From: a bacterium
GTDB lineage: Bacteria > Cyanobacteriota > Vampirovibrionia > Obscuribacterales > Obscuribacteraceae
Reading direction: 5' to 3'
Assembly: GCA_016124935.1 (NCBI GenBank)
Contig: WGMS01000005.1
Coordinates: 1-64,000 of the forward strand
DNA: 64,000 nucleotides
The position numbers and the translations under genes are program-made. Of this stretch, positions 35,650-44,700 are shown piece after piece. The notes under the pieces were generated by a model. The model did no database searches. It had not been told where the DNA came from and saw only the letters and a list, made by a program, of their open reading frames with translations. Position 1 is the stretch's first letter. The number at the start of each line of letters is the position of its first letter.

Positions 35650-37056
35650 CTAAGCCAAGTTCGAGAGCCTCCGCCCGACCTCCTCCGCCGACGATATTCT
35701 ATCTGAAGGAGCGATAGCCATGAGCTCCTGCACAAGAGTATCGAACTCCTCGGAGACCTGGGCATTGAGGCTGCGAGGGCTGTTGACCGAAAGGGGCTCC
35801 GGCTCCTTTGCGGTGAGCATAAAGTGAATTACTGCCCCCAAAGAATAGAGATCGCTCTCCAGACAAGCCCTACCGGAGAACTGCTCCGGGGCGATATAAG
35901 AAGGCTTGCCCACAAGAGTCCCGGTCACCGTCCCGACAAACTCATTGGCGGCACCGAAATCTACCAGAACTAAAGAACCGCGCATATCGAGCACCAGATT
36001 CTCCGGGGTCAGATCGCGGTGAATAATGGGCGGGGTGCGGCTGTGCAGATAAGCGACGATCTCGACGATCTCGCGAGCCCAAATAAGCGCCTGACGTTCC
36101 GAAACAGCGCCGCGATCCCGGACATAATTTCGCAATGTGGAACCGTTTATACGCTCTAGAAGCATGTATTGCCTGGAATTCTCGACAAAATAATCTATCA
36201 CCCGGGCGATTCTTTGATGCTCCAGCCCGGAGAGCAAAACAGCCTCTCGCTCGAAGTGCTCCCGGGCTTTCTCCTTCAAGCTTTCATTGGCGGAAGGCGG
36301 TACCACCGCCTCTTTCAAAATAGCCGGGGTCTTGCCTTTCCATTCGCACAGATAAATTGCCGACCAGCCTCCTGCTGTGAGGAGCTGGATTATTTTGATG
36401 CGACCGTCTTGCAGCCGGGTCCCTGGCTCCAGAGGCTGAAATGGGGTGGTGGAGATGCGACGCTCGGCTTCCTCCATCCATATACCGGTAAAGCTGGTCT
36501 GCTCCGCTTCCACCCTTCCTCTGACCACCTTCTCGACCATATTGTCGAAGCTCTTGTCGCGACTCGCCTTTTCTGCCCACAGATCACAGGCAGAGATCAG
36601 CTTGTCTAGATCTTCCAGACCCAGAGCCGAAGTCTTTATGGCTATGGTCTCGCCTCCTTTGCCGAGCCTGAATACTATTTTTTCGTCGCTCTTTCCCAGG
36701 GGCTCGACAGAGATACGCTCCACTTGCCCCCAGCTCAGCCCCCTGGCACCATCGGCGATATCGCCCTGCTTGCGAGGCAAGACCAATCCCTCTTCATTGA
36801 AGATAAGGCGAGAATCCCTGGCTTTCGTATATGCGAACAAACAGCGAAACAACCAGAAAGCCGAGGCGATAGAGAGCAAGACGAAAAGAATCTCCATCGG
36901 TGAAATAACCGATTTTGCCATGACCAGGGGATAGACCACCGGCAAGGGAAAAACCACCATGAAGAGAGCGATCGACCAGACAGCCAGCGAGCGATTTTTC
37001 TCGGCAGTATCGCTCTTATATGTAACGACGGCGGTCTTTGCCGAAAGCCTGGTCAA
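35650..37056 (-). CDS. Membrane-anchored Ser/Thr protein kinase
   Basis: 468 residues: two N-terminal membrane helices (about 25-48 and 54-76), a PH-like region and a C-terminal eukaryotic-type kinase domain (about 215-468). The catalytic elements are complete: ATP-binding Lys in AILKEA (K248), HRDLTPEN (D348), DFG (366-368) and APEQF. The start is a TTG at 37056, supported by AGGAGG five bases upstream. It is the last gene of a three-gene operon, 15 bp after the larger kinase gene. Partner proteins are probably the TPR/zinc-ribbon protein and the other kinase. Confidence 0.9.
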   Translation of the reverse strand: MTRLSAKTAVVTYKSDTAEKNRSLAVWSIALFMVVFPLPVVYPLVMAKSVISPMEILFVLLSIASAFWLFRCLFAYTKARDSRLIFNEEGLVLPRKQGDIADGARGLSWGQVERISVEPLGKSDEKIVFRLGKGGETIAIKTSALGLEDLDKLISACDLWAEKASRDKSFDNMVEKVVRGRVEAEQTSFTGIWMEEAERRISTTPFQPLEPGTRLQDGRIKIIQLLTAGGWSAIYLCEWKGKTPAILKEAVVPPSANESLKEKAREHFEREAVLLSGLEHQRIARVIDYFVENSRQYMLLERINGSTLRNYVRDRGAVSERQALIWAREIVEIVAYLHSRTPPIIHRDLTPENLVLDMRGSLVLVDFGAANEFVGTVTGTLVGKPSYIAPEQFSGRACLESDLYSLGAVIHFMLTAKEPEPLSVNSPRSLNAQVSEEFDTLVQELMAIAPSDRISSAEEVGRRLSNLA

Positions 37057-37071
37057 ATCAGCCTCCTGTTC

Positions 37072-39300
37072 TCAGGCAATTTTTGGAGTTTTCTCAACTT
37101 CAGAAAGATCGAGGGGGCAGCCCTCGTCCTCTTCAATCCATGTCAAAACAATATCCGCCCCCGACGGTCGTTTGGAAGCTTCGAAATGACTGCAAGCTTC
37201 GATAATCGCTTTTAAGTCTTCGGGCATATCGGCTTCGCCATCTCGCTCTCTATCGCCCTCCAGGGGCGCCGGATCGCTTCCAATAAGCAGAAAGTGCAGG
37301 ATAGCACCAAAGGCATAGATATCGCTCTCTTTTACCGGTCTGCCTCGAAACTGCTCCGGCGGCGTATAGGCAGGACGAGCCGCCACTACCTGCGGTGCAA
37401 TGCGTCCATCACCATCGACTCTTGCCACATCGAAATCTATCAGTTTGACATCGCCTTCCTCGGTGAGGATGAGGTTATCCGGAGCCAGATCACAATGAAT
37501 TATCGGTGTCGGTAGATTATGAAGATAAGAGAGGATCTCGAGTATCTGTCGAGCGATATGGCGAACTCTCTTCGATGGTAGAGGACCTTCTTCAGCGACA
37601 ACCTGACGTAGAGTCTTGCCGGGAATATATTCCATTACCAGATAGGCTCTCGTATCTTCGATGAAATGTTCACGATGACAGACGATGTTCGAATGCTTGA
37701 TAGAAGAAAGCAACTGGCTGGCATGCTCGAAGCGAATTCTGGCGTTTTGCAAGATACGCACATCGGCATTGCCCGGCAAAACAAGCTCTTTCACCACCAC
37801 GGATTCGTTTTCTTCCAGCGAGCTGGCGATATAAGTGGTGCCCTGACCGCCATAACCGAGCACCGATTCGATCTGATAGCGACCGCGTCCTACACGACGT
37901 CGCTCGAATTTAGAGCTCTCCGATTGACCGGAGCCAAAGTCCCTCTCATCCACAATCAAAGCATCCTTTCCTGCCTGGGCAAGCCAAAGATCGGTAAAGT
38001 TGAGGTCGGCAGATACGGTGGTGGCTCTCAGGAATTCGTCGTTAAAATTAGCCTCGCCGGCATAGCGTTCTATTAACCGGAGCACCTTCATTCTCACAGC
38101 CACCTGGGGAATTCTATCGAGACGTAAAATCAATACTCTGTCGGCTCCATGAATTCGAAGATAGCCGTCCATCGGGTCGGAATAGGCTCTATCGGCTAAA
38201 AGCTCGACAAATTGAACCTGTTCGAAAGGCATAAAATACATGCCCTGACCGATGCTTTTCGCGTCGACAAAAAGAAAGTTCGGAGTCATCCTTCTAATGA
38301 TAGGAAGAAAGACGAAAGCAACCATTGCGCTCATTGACCAAACAATAATCAGTTGATAGAGCACCTTCCCTGAGCAGAAGAAACTGGCAGCACCCCGATA
38401 TAATACAAGCCAGAGCAGGCTGAGATTTTGATACCAATGCTTCGAACCTATGTCCTGAACAAGCCGCTCCACCACTTTGTTCTCGACTTCGGGATTATCT
38501 GCCCAGTAAAGATCGCCTTCTTTGAAAGCTTCAGGATATGCCGCTTTGGCCTGGGCAAAAGTCTGTCTGGCGATATCCTCGCGCAGCTCCGATTCGGTGA
38601 GCGACTTGCCGCAGGTCAAGGTCAAGACGGTGAAAACGAGCACAACCACCATCCAGCCTGCCAGATAAATTGAAAAGAAGGTCTTCTTCTGCTGATTGAC
38701 AAGATGGAAGAAGCTGTCTTCAACGGGACTCTTGATCTGCCTTGCGATGACGCTATTGCTGTCGCTCGATTCATAAATGAATTTGATCAGCCCCCGGGAT
38801 TCCAGAGGCAGGACATCTCCGTAACTGAAGATACAATCGGGTCGGAGATTCTTGAGACTATTGAGAAAGTCCCGCAAGGTCCTTTCGTCATAGTCATCTA
38901 AATAAAGAGTCTCTTCGACACCGTTGTCAAAACGAAGCACTATCCCTTCTCGATAATCGTTCAGGACAGAGCCCGCCTCTCCACCGACTTCGACCAGTGT
39001 GCCAAGCAGCCTTTTCTCTGCCGAGAACGGTCCCAGATAAATAGCGTCATCACCGAGCACCACTTTATTGAGGAACTGCCCACCAAGAACGGCAAGATAA
39101 ACAGGGGGCAGAAAACAGACCCAGACCGCCGACTGAATAACACTGGTCATGTCCGCCATGAAATTGCTCATATAGGCACCACCGGTTACAGCGATTTGCA
39201 AAAGCAATAAAAGCGGATAGAAGAAAAACACCGGCGAAAGAAAGAGCAGCATCTGGATAGACCTGGATACCGACTTCTTTCGCAGAACCAGCTTTTTCAT
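37072..39300 (-). CDS. Large membrane Ser/Thr protein kinase with altered HRD and DFG motifs
   Basis: 742 residues. Four hydrophobic segments (about 17-38, 52-72, 208-230 and 312-335) frame soluble domains, and the kinase domain lies at about 475-742. The glycine loop (LGYGGQGTTY), the ATP Lys (VVVKEL, K504) and the catalytic Asp (D604) are kept, but HRD reads HCD (HCDLAPDN) and DFG reads DFD (LIDFDVAR, 622-624). It may be active with altered regulation or be a pseudokinase. ATG at 39300, 3 bp after the TPR gene stop and 15 bp before the second kinase, so translation is tightly coupled. Confidence 0.88.
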   Translation of the reverse strand: MKKLVLRKKSVSRSIQMLLFLSPVFFFYPLLLLLQIAVTGGAYMSNFMADMTSVIQSAVWVCFLPPVYLAVLGGQFLNKVVLGDDAIYLGPFSAEKRLLGTLVEVGGEAGSVLNDYREGIVLRFDNGVEETLYLDDYDERTLRDFLNSLKNLRPDCIFSYGDVLPLESRGLIKFIYESSDSNSVIARQIKSPVEDSFFHLVNQQKKTFFSIYLAGWMVVVLVFTVLTLTCGKSLTESELREDIARQTFAQAKAAYPEAFKEGDLYWADNPEVENKVVERLVQDIGSKHWYQNLSLLWLVLYRGAASFFCSGKVLYQLIIVWSMSAMVAFVFLPIIRRMTPNFLFVDAKSIGQGMYFMPFEQVQFVELLADRAYSDPMDGYLRIHGADRVLILRLDRIPQVAVRMKVLRLIERYAGEANFNDEFLRATTVSADLNFTDLWLAQAGKDALIVDERDFGSGQSESSKFERRRVGRGRYQIESVLGYGGQGTTYIASSLEENESVVVKELVLPGNADVRILQNARIRFEHASQLLSSIKHSNIVCHREHFIEDTRAYLVMEYIPGKTLRQVVAEEGPLPSKRVRHIARQILEILSYLHNLPTPIIHCDLAPDNLILTEEGDVKLIDFDVARVDGDGRIAPQVVAARPAYTPPEQFRGRPVKESDIYAFGAILHFLLIGSDPAPLEGDRERDGEADMPEDLKAIIEACSHFEASKRPSGADIVLTWIEEDEGCPLDLSEVEKTPKIA

Positions 39301-39303
39301 CGA

Positions 39304-40710
39304 TCAAATACCGGCAGTGGTATCGAATCCGCAAGAGGGGCAGATGTCTTTACCGCCCAGGGAAGCGCCGCAAATATCGCAGCTTTGCTCCAGAGCCTGG
39401 GTAAGGGACTGTACCTTGGTTACCTGCATGACTTTCCAGGAACCGGTTATGCGTCCCATGGTCTCGACATCCATATTGCCACCATTATCGGTATCCGGCT
39501 TTTTGGCTGTCTGGGAGAGCAGCTCGGCATAAGAGTTCATCAAACGCTTGGTCTCGGGATGCTCCGGACCGAAAACCTTATTCTTGATATCCAGGGCTCG
39601 CTTGTAGCCAGACTCGGCATGCTCGTACTTGCGCTGGACATGATAAAGGGTAGCCAGGTTATGAATAGCGCAGGCTACTTCCGGATGCATCTCGCCGAAG
39701 ACCTTTTCATAGACATCGGCACATTTACGAGCCAGAGGTTCGGCGTTTTCATAGTCGGAGAGCTGATAGTAAAAGTTTGCCAGTTGGCCGAAAGAGTGAG
39801 CGGTTACCGGATGATTGACTCCCAGAGACATCTCTTTTATCTTGTGAGCTTCTTGAAAGTACTCGATGGCATCTTTCACCATACCCATCTTCTGCTTCAC
39901 GCTGGAGACAGCCTCGTAGGCCCTGGACAGGATCTGTCCTCCGACTCCGAATTTCTTGAGGATGTTCAGGTTAATTTGATAAAGACAGTCGGCATAGGCG
40001 AAGCTGCCATTGGTCTCGGCATTCTGAGCGCTCTCCAGGTTGCTCTGATAAATCGCCTCGGCTTCCGGCTGGGTAACGGAGAGGAGCATGACCTGCTTGT
40101 TGGTACCGGTTCCAACCTGCCTCTCTACCGGCACGGACTCCTCTGCCGAAACCGGCAGCTTGAGGACATTGCTTCCGATCCAGTCTGCCAGGGTGACAAC
40201 CTTGGGATTAGCCCCCAGAGCTTTCGCCCCTGCCGCATCGCCCCGGGAAATGAGCAGGTCGGCATAGAGACTGCGAACCTTGGTCGAGCACATATGCTGC
40301 GAACCCAGCATCTTATCGGTCAGATCGAGGGCGGCTTTGTAATGTTTTTCTGCTTTATCTAAGTCACGAGAGACATGATAAATCATCGCCAGATCTATCG
40401 AAAAAGCAAGCAAATTGGCACGACTGAGAGAATGATTGTGTTTATAGAGACTGACGAGCTGTTCGCAAAAAATCCTGGCTTGCTCGAAATTGGCTATGTA
40501 CCAATAAAGTTCGGCAAGCTTCTCCAGGGTCAACAAATTGCGGGCGTCAGTCTCTTTGAAATCGCTGCACTCTTCTAATGCGGCAATAAGCGACGATTCG
40601 GCACTATCAAAGCGCTTTTCATCGAGCGCCTGAAGGGCAGAGTCTTTATAGATAACCCACTGCTTACTTGACTTACTCAACTGCTGCCCCCATGCCTCGG
40701 GCAAGCCCAA
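39304..40710 (-). CDS. TPR protein with C-terminal zinc ribbon, first gene of the kinase operon
   Basis: 468 residues, no signal peptide. TPRs run through about 15-165 and 210-400, the latter of kinesin-light-chain type (GVNHPVTAHSFGQLANFYYQ, then FGEMHPEVACAIHNLATLYH). The C-terminus has a zinc-ribbon motif, CDICGASLGGKDICPSCGFD. It probably scaffolds or recruits clients for the two kinases encoded directly downstream. The frame starts at a TTG at 40710 with a weak ribosome site, and a second TTG ten codons in is an alternative, so the exact start is open. Confidence 0.82.
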   Translation of the reverse strand: MGLPEAWGQQLSKSSKQWVIYKDSALQALDEKRFDSAESSLIAALEECSDFKETDARNLLTLEKLAELYWYIANFEQARIFCEQLVSLYKHNHSLSRANLLAFSIDLAMIYHVSRDLDKAEKHYKAALDLTDKMLGSQHMCSTKVRSLYADLLISRGDAAGAKALGANPKVVTLADWIGSNVLKLPVSAEESVPVERQVGTGTNKQVMLLSVTQPEAEAIYQSNLESAQNAETNGSFAYADCLYQINLNILKKFGVGGQILSRAYEAVSSVKQKMGMVKDAIEYFQEAHKIKEMSLGVNHPVTAHSFGQLANFYYQLSDYENAEPLARKCADVYEKVFGEMHPEVACAIHNLATLYHVQRKYEHAESGYKRALDIKNKVFGPEHPETKRLMNSYAELLSQTAKKPDTDNGGNMDVETMGRITGSWKVMQVTKVQSLTQALEQSCDICGASLGGKDICPSCGFDTTAGI

Positions 40711-40817
40711 TTCCCGCTAGAGACCGATAAGCCGACTGGCTTCTTCCATCTCATACCCAGATATGAGATAAAGTATTAGACCACTAAGTTATCAACATAA
40801 CAGCTCTTAATTAAATG

Positions 40818-40849
40818 AAAAGCCCCCGGATAATCTTCCGGGGGCTTTT
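40818..40849. terminator. Strong bidirectional hairpin terminator
   Basis: A perfect 13-bp stem (AAAAGCCCCCGGA / TCCGGGGGCTTTT) with a six-base loop at 40831-40836. The A and T runs allow Rho-independent termination in both directions. On the minus strand it ends the transcript of the giant-protein operon before the kinase operon. Confidence 0.92.
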
Positions 40850-40860
40850 CTATGTCGTAT

Positions 40861-40879
40861 ACCGCGCAGCCTGCGCGGT
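40861..40879. other. Second GC-rich hairpin next to the terminator
   Basis: ACCGCGCAG and CTGCGCGGT form a 9-bp inverted repeat separated by one base, a near-perfect palindrome between the small gene at 40893-41075 and the terminator. It has no T-run of its own. It could protect the 3' end of the message or bind a dimeric protein. Confidence 0.7.
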
Positions 40880-40892
40880 TAAGTCAGCTTAC

Positions 40893-41075
40893 TCAGCAAC
40901 CAGGCAGACTATTGTTTGCCGTATTGGGTTTGCTGTTCATGGCATCGAAATAATCCTTGTTGCTCGTACCGAGGTTGGATTCGGAAAAGAGCTTGCTGTT
41001 CGTTTTAAAGTTCTCGAACGCATCAGGATTTTCGGCCTTGTCTCCATTGGAGCCGGACTCGAAGCTGTTATTCAT
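40893..41075 (-). CDS. Small Asn/Ser-rich protein of 60 residues
   Basis: ATG at 41075 (MNNSFESGSNGDKAENPD...) ends NNSLPGC. The frame is open back to a TTG at 41144, but that region has no better start. It is hydrophilic, with no signal or membrane segment. It lies between the operon of the giant repeat protein and the strong terminator, so it is probably the last gene of that message. No homology is recognised, and coding status rests on the position and open frame. Confidence 0.4.
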   Translation of the reverse strand: MNNSFESGSNGDKAENPDAFENFKTNSKLFSESNLGTSNKDYFDAMNSKPNTANNSLPGC

Positions 41076-41233
41076 GTTATAGAACCTGGGTAAGGGGCGG
41101 AAATCGCAGGGGGATTTATCAAGTTTCGATATTGTATGAAACAAGTGTGACCAAAGTGTAGCTCTCAGGAAACCAGCAAATTGGGCACCTCCTGGAAATT
41201 ACTCTATTGCCTGTCAGAGCAATCTCGCCTGAC

Positions 41234-41722
41234 CTATTTATCTTCTGTCTTTTTCTTACCGGTGAACGCTTCGCGCAGAGCCCTTGCCATGTCGGTCTCC
41301 GGCGCGGAGCTCCAATCGATGCTCTCACCCAGTTCCCGCAGGCGATTGTTTTCGGCACCTTCAGCTTTTTCTTTGCCTTTGCCCTTACCTTTATTTGGAT
41401 CCCCCGCCCTGTCTCCAGTCTCCGGCTGCAGCGACTCTGCTTCGACTTTTTCCGGCGCAGGCTTAACCGCTTCGATAACGGGCTCCGTTTTTTCCACAAC
41501 CGGCTCGATTTTATCTACCGCTCTTTCTAAGACTTTCTCAACTGGTGGCCTGGCCTGGGTTCTTTTACTGGCCACGCCTCCCATCACCTTCTTCGCTACC
41601 GCGTCTGCCCTGGGGTTTACCTCTGCCGCCCCGGTCTCCGCCGCGATCACCACCGCGATCACCGCCACGGTTGAAACCGCCTTCCCTTCTTGGCGGGCGA
41701 AAACGACCGGAGATAAGGCCAT
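41234..41722 (-). CDS. Glu/Lys/Ala-rich protein overlapping the 3' end of the giant gene in another frame
   Basis: 162 residues. ATG at 41722 with GGAG seven bases upstream; the first 158 bp lie inside the giant gene, in the +1 frame relative to it. Residues 60-162 are outside the overlap and look truly coding: acidic and Lys-rich with EPVVEKTEPVIEAVKPAPEK, a Gly-Lys run and a final RLRELGESIDWSSAPETDMA segment. Three readings are possible: an overlapping gene, a +1 programmed frameshift extending the giant protein, or a sequencing indel in the RGG repeats. I cannot decide between them from the sequence. Confidence 0.55.
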   Translation of the reverse strand: MALSPVVFARQEGKAVSTVAVIAVVIAAETGAAEVNPRADAVAKKVMGGVASKRTQARPPVEKVLERAVDKIEPVVEKTEPVIEAVKPAPEKVEAESLQPETGDRAGDPNKGKGKGKEKAEGAENNRLRELGESIDWSSAPETDMARALREAFTGKKKTEDK

Positions 41723-44700
41723 CTACCAGCTCCAGCGCTCGACCATGTTTACCACCGGATGGTGATACCATCTGGTTGACCAGGGAGATAGCAAGCTCCT
41801 GATTGACCTGGACATCACCCTCGGTGACGTTCTTATTATAATTTCTGTCCTTCGGATTTCTGACACGGTGCAGATTATTGCCTTCATTTATGGTCTTCAT
41901 CAACATCGAGACATCACTTATGTTCTTAGCACCATCGGTGACTATATCTATCAACTCTCGATACTCCGGGGCAGAGCGCTCGGGATTGAGACGGAACATA
42001 ATCTGATCTAAGGCGGCAGGGTCTTCCCCGGCCAGGCGCTGAAGCTTGGCTACAAGCTCGGGCGATCCGGGGCCTTCTATAGAAAGCATCTTCTCCACCC
42101 GGTCGAAGCGACTTTGAAGAGTTTCTACCCGCGGCGGTCTAGCACCGGGACCGGAAAAACCGGCAAGCTCATTGAACTTATTGGGATCGCTCCGGCGAAC
42201 ACTCTCCATCTCTTTGACCAGTTCAGCATTGACTTCCGGCTTATACTGAACAGAGCCGTCCGGCTTGACCTGAACATTGCCCCGCAGCAGATCTTTGACC
42301 AGCCAATCGGGTAAAGCTTCGCGCAGAACCTGTCCAGGCTGAGCCCCTGAACCAAGACGACCTCTGGCCACTTCTAACTTCATGCCTATATGATCGCCTA
42401 GCCAGGCGGGCGCCTCTGCCGTATTTTGTGCTTCGGAAGCCCGCAACATATCGCGGAAAGACTTAACCGCCCCATCGCCGGTGACATCTCGCGCCACCGC
42501 ATCGACCAGCTCTGGTCTGTTCAGCACCTTGGCGCCGACAATGCCCATCCTGTCGAAATTAGTCAGATCACTGCCCTCGGCCTTTGCCTGACCATAGGCA
42601 AGCCAGTCTCTGAACTGCCTGGGCGTCATACCATCAATCAGATCCACCAGTTGATGCGCTTTAACAAGTTTGGTGTTACCGGTAGCGGCTTCGAACTCTG
42701 GAAACATTTTCTGGGCGCGATAACTGTTCGAGCGAGCCGCTCCTTCTGCACCGGGACCTATTTGAGCATAATCAAGCTCTACCGGTCTGATATCAGAGAA
42801 TCTAGAGAGTCCGTAGTCTGTCCGGAAATAGAAATCTATCGGTCCTGCCACCGAGCTGTATGCCGACTGCGAAGCGATTATCTCGAAAATATTCTTACCA
42901 TAGTTAGGACTGCTGGGATCGGTCTCTATGCTGTATCCGGTCTCTCTGGCACGTTGAGGCTGATTGGGGTCGGTTATCTCGCGACGATTCCGGGCGATAA
43001 AGTCGATAACCTGGGCTTTGAATGCCGCATATTCAGCCGGATTGGTCGGTACTTTAGATATAAGGTTCAAGAATGGCTCGATCACATCAGCATCATGACG
43101 AATGCCTTTTAGCTGGGCATCGCCGACATCACGTCGACCGCCGTTCTGGGAGAATAGATAGGCTTCTTTAAGCGTGGTGGCAGCCCGGGGATCGACTTCC
43201 GGACTGAGGCTTGCCAGTTTCTCCAGGGCGCGACCAAGGTGCACCCCTTCGCCCCTGGCGTAGTCCACCAGAGCGGCTGTAGCCTCTCTATTAAAGGGAG
43301 CAGCCTCGGATACGACACCACTTTCGCCTTCGGATACCCTCTTGCCCATGGCTGCATCAAGCAGTTCTACGCCTTTCATAAGAGTCGAACCCAGCCTGGA
43401 ATTGGGAGCGCTGGCATAGGCCATGACCACTGCATGTTCCATGTAGGGATCGTTATTGCGAACCGCCTCGCTGAGCAGATAATCGCCCACCGCCTGGCCG
43501 TCGCCTTCGGCATACTTAAGGAATCTATCTCTCAAACCTTGAGGAGCATCGGGATGGAAAGAGCTGCGGGCAAGAGCCTCTCCTTCTATGGTACGCGACT
43601 GAGTGTAATCGAAGCCGTAGGCTCTCTCGATCACTTTCACCATTCTGGGACTATCGACGGTATAGGCCCATTCTAATAAAGCCTTACCGACCGAAGCGCC
43701 ATCTCCGCGGGCATACTCACCGAAAGCTCTGGTATCGACTTCGGTGCCCTGCTTCTCGGCCCGGACCAGCATGTCCAGTCCGCGATCGAACTCGCCAAGC
43801 CGCTCGTTGAACTTGCCATACTCGAAACTCTGAGGGTCGAATTCATTGCGAGAATCTACCTGGCGACGCAGCCTGCTGGCCACTGCCTCTGTCGCGATGC
43901 GAGAGACAGCCTCGTTGCCTTCTCCTTCGACTTTGTACTCCTGACCATATTTCTCGCGAATCTGCACTATAGATTCGCCCATTCTCAAATCTTTACCCAG
44001 AGGCGAACTCTCGATCTGGCGATAGGTCTCTATGGCAAGGTTCTGAATTTCGGGCTTGCCCATTCTCTCGCCCATGGCTACCAGGTCGTGGCCGAACTCG
44101 ACACCACCGGTTCTCGCCCACTGCGTAAAAGCGTCCCGAACGGCCTGGGGAGAGGCAGGATCGGCAGCAGCTTTGGTAAGGGCTTCGCCCCTGAGCGCAT
44201 TGTTCACTTCCGGCGAAAGTTGATAAACCCGACTGACCAGATCTATCAAAGCCGGATCGTTTTTAATATGAGCTGCTTCTATAATAAATTTGGCTGCCGG
44301 AGCGTTGGAAGCATCCCCTGCAAAGTCCAGAAAACGTCCGGCAGATTCAGTGGTGCCTTCTTTGACGGCCTCTAGTGCGCGGGTGAAGCCTTCTTTCACC
44401 GAAGGCGCAATCTCCTGGGGTACGTCATAGACCTTAAAGGTCTCTCCTGCCCTGGCTCCGTCTTTACCAGCCAGAACAGTGTTCTCCAGACGTCTATCGG
44501 CGCCTTCTCCTTCGATAATCCGCCTTCCGGCGTCTCTGGCCCGCTCCACAAGCCCCTTACCGGAACCCGCATCGGTCTCAACCTTAGCTTCTAGCTTGCC
44601 TGGCGCAATGTCGGCAGGCTTTATTTCAATACCACCTTCCCGGACGGTGCTGCGCTGTGCCGCTTCCAGACCGGTTCTGGCAACCGCAGGAGCGATATCC

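Noticed and set aside
39385-40362. 325-residue plus-strand frame opposite the TPR/zinc-ribbon gene
   Set aside because: Its length comes from the codon bias of the TPR gene; no domain or ribosome site is seen.
41181-41765. 194-residue Ser/Ala/Thr-rich plus-strand frame
   Set aside because: It mirrors the Glu/Lys-rich minus-strand frame; Ser- and Leu-rich low complexity is typical of antisense of such sequence.
42426-43112. 228-residue plus-strand frame inside the giant gene
   Set aside because: It is antisense to the giant repeat protein, whose internal repeats support the minus-strand reading.
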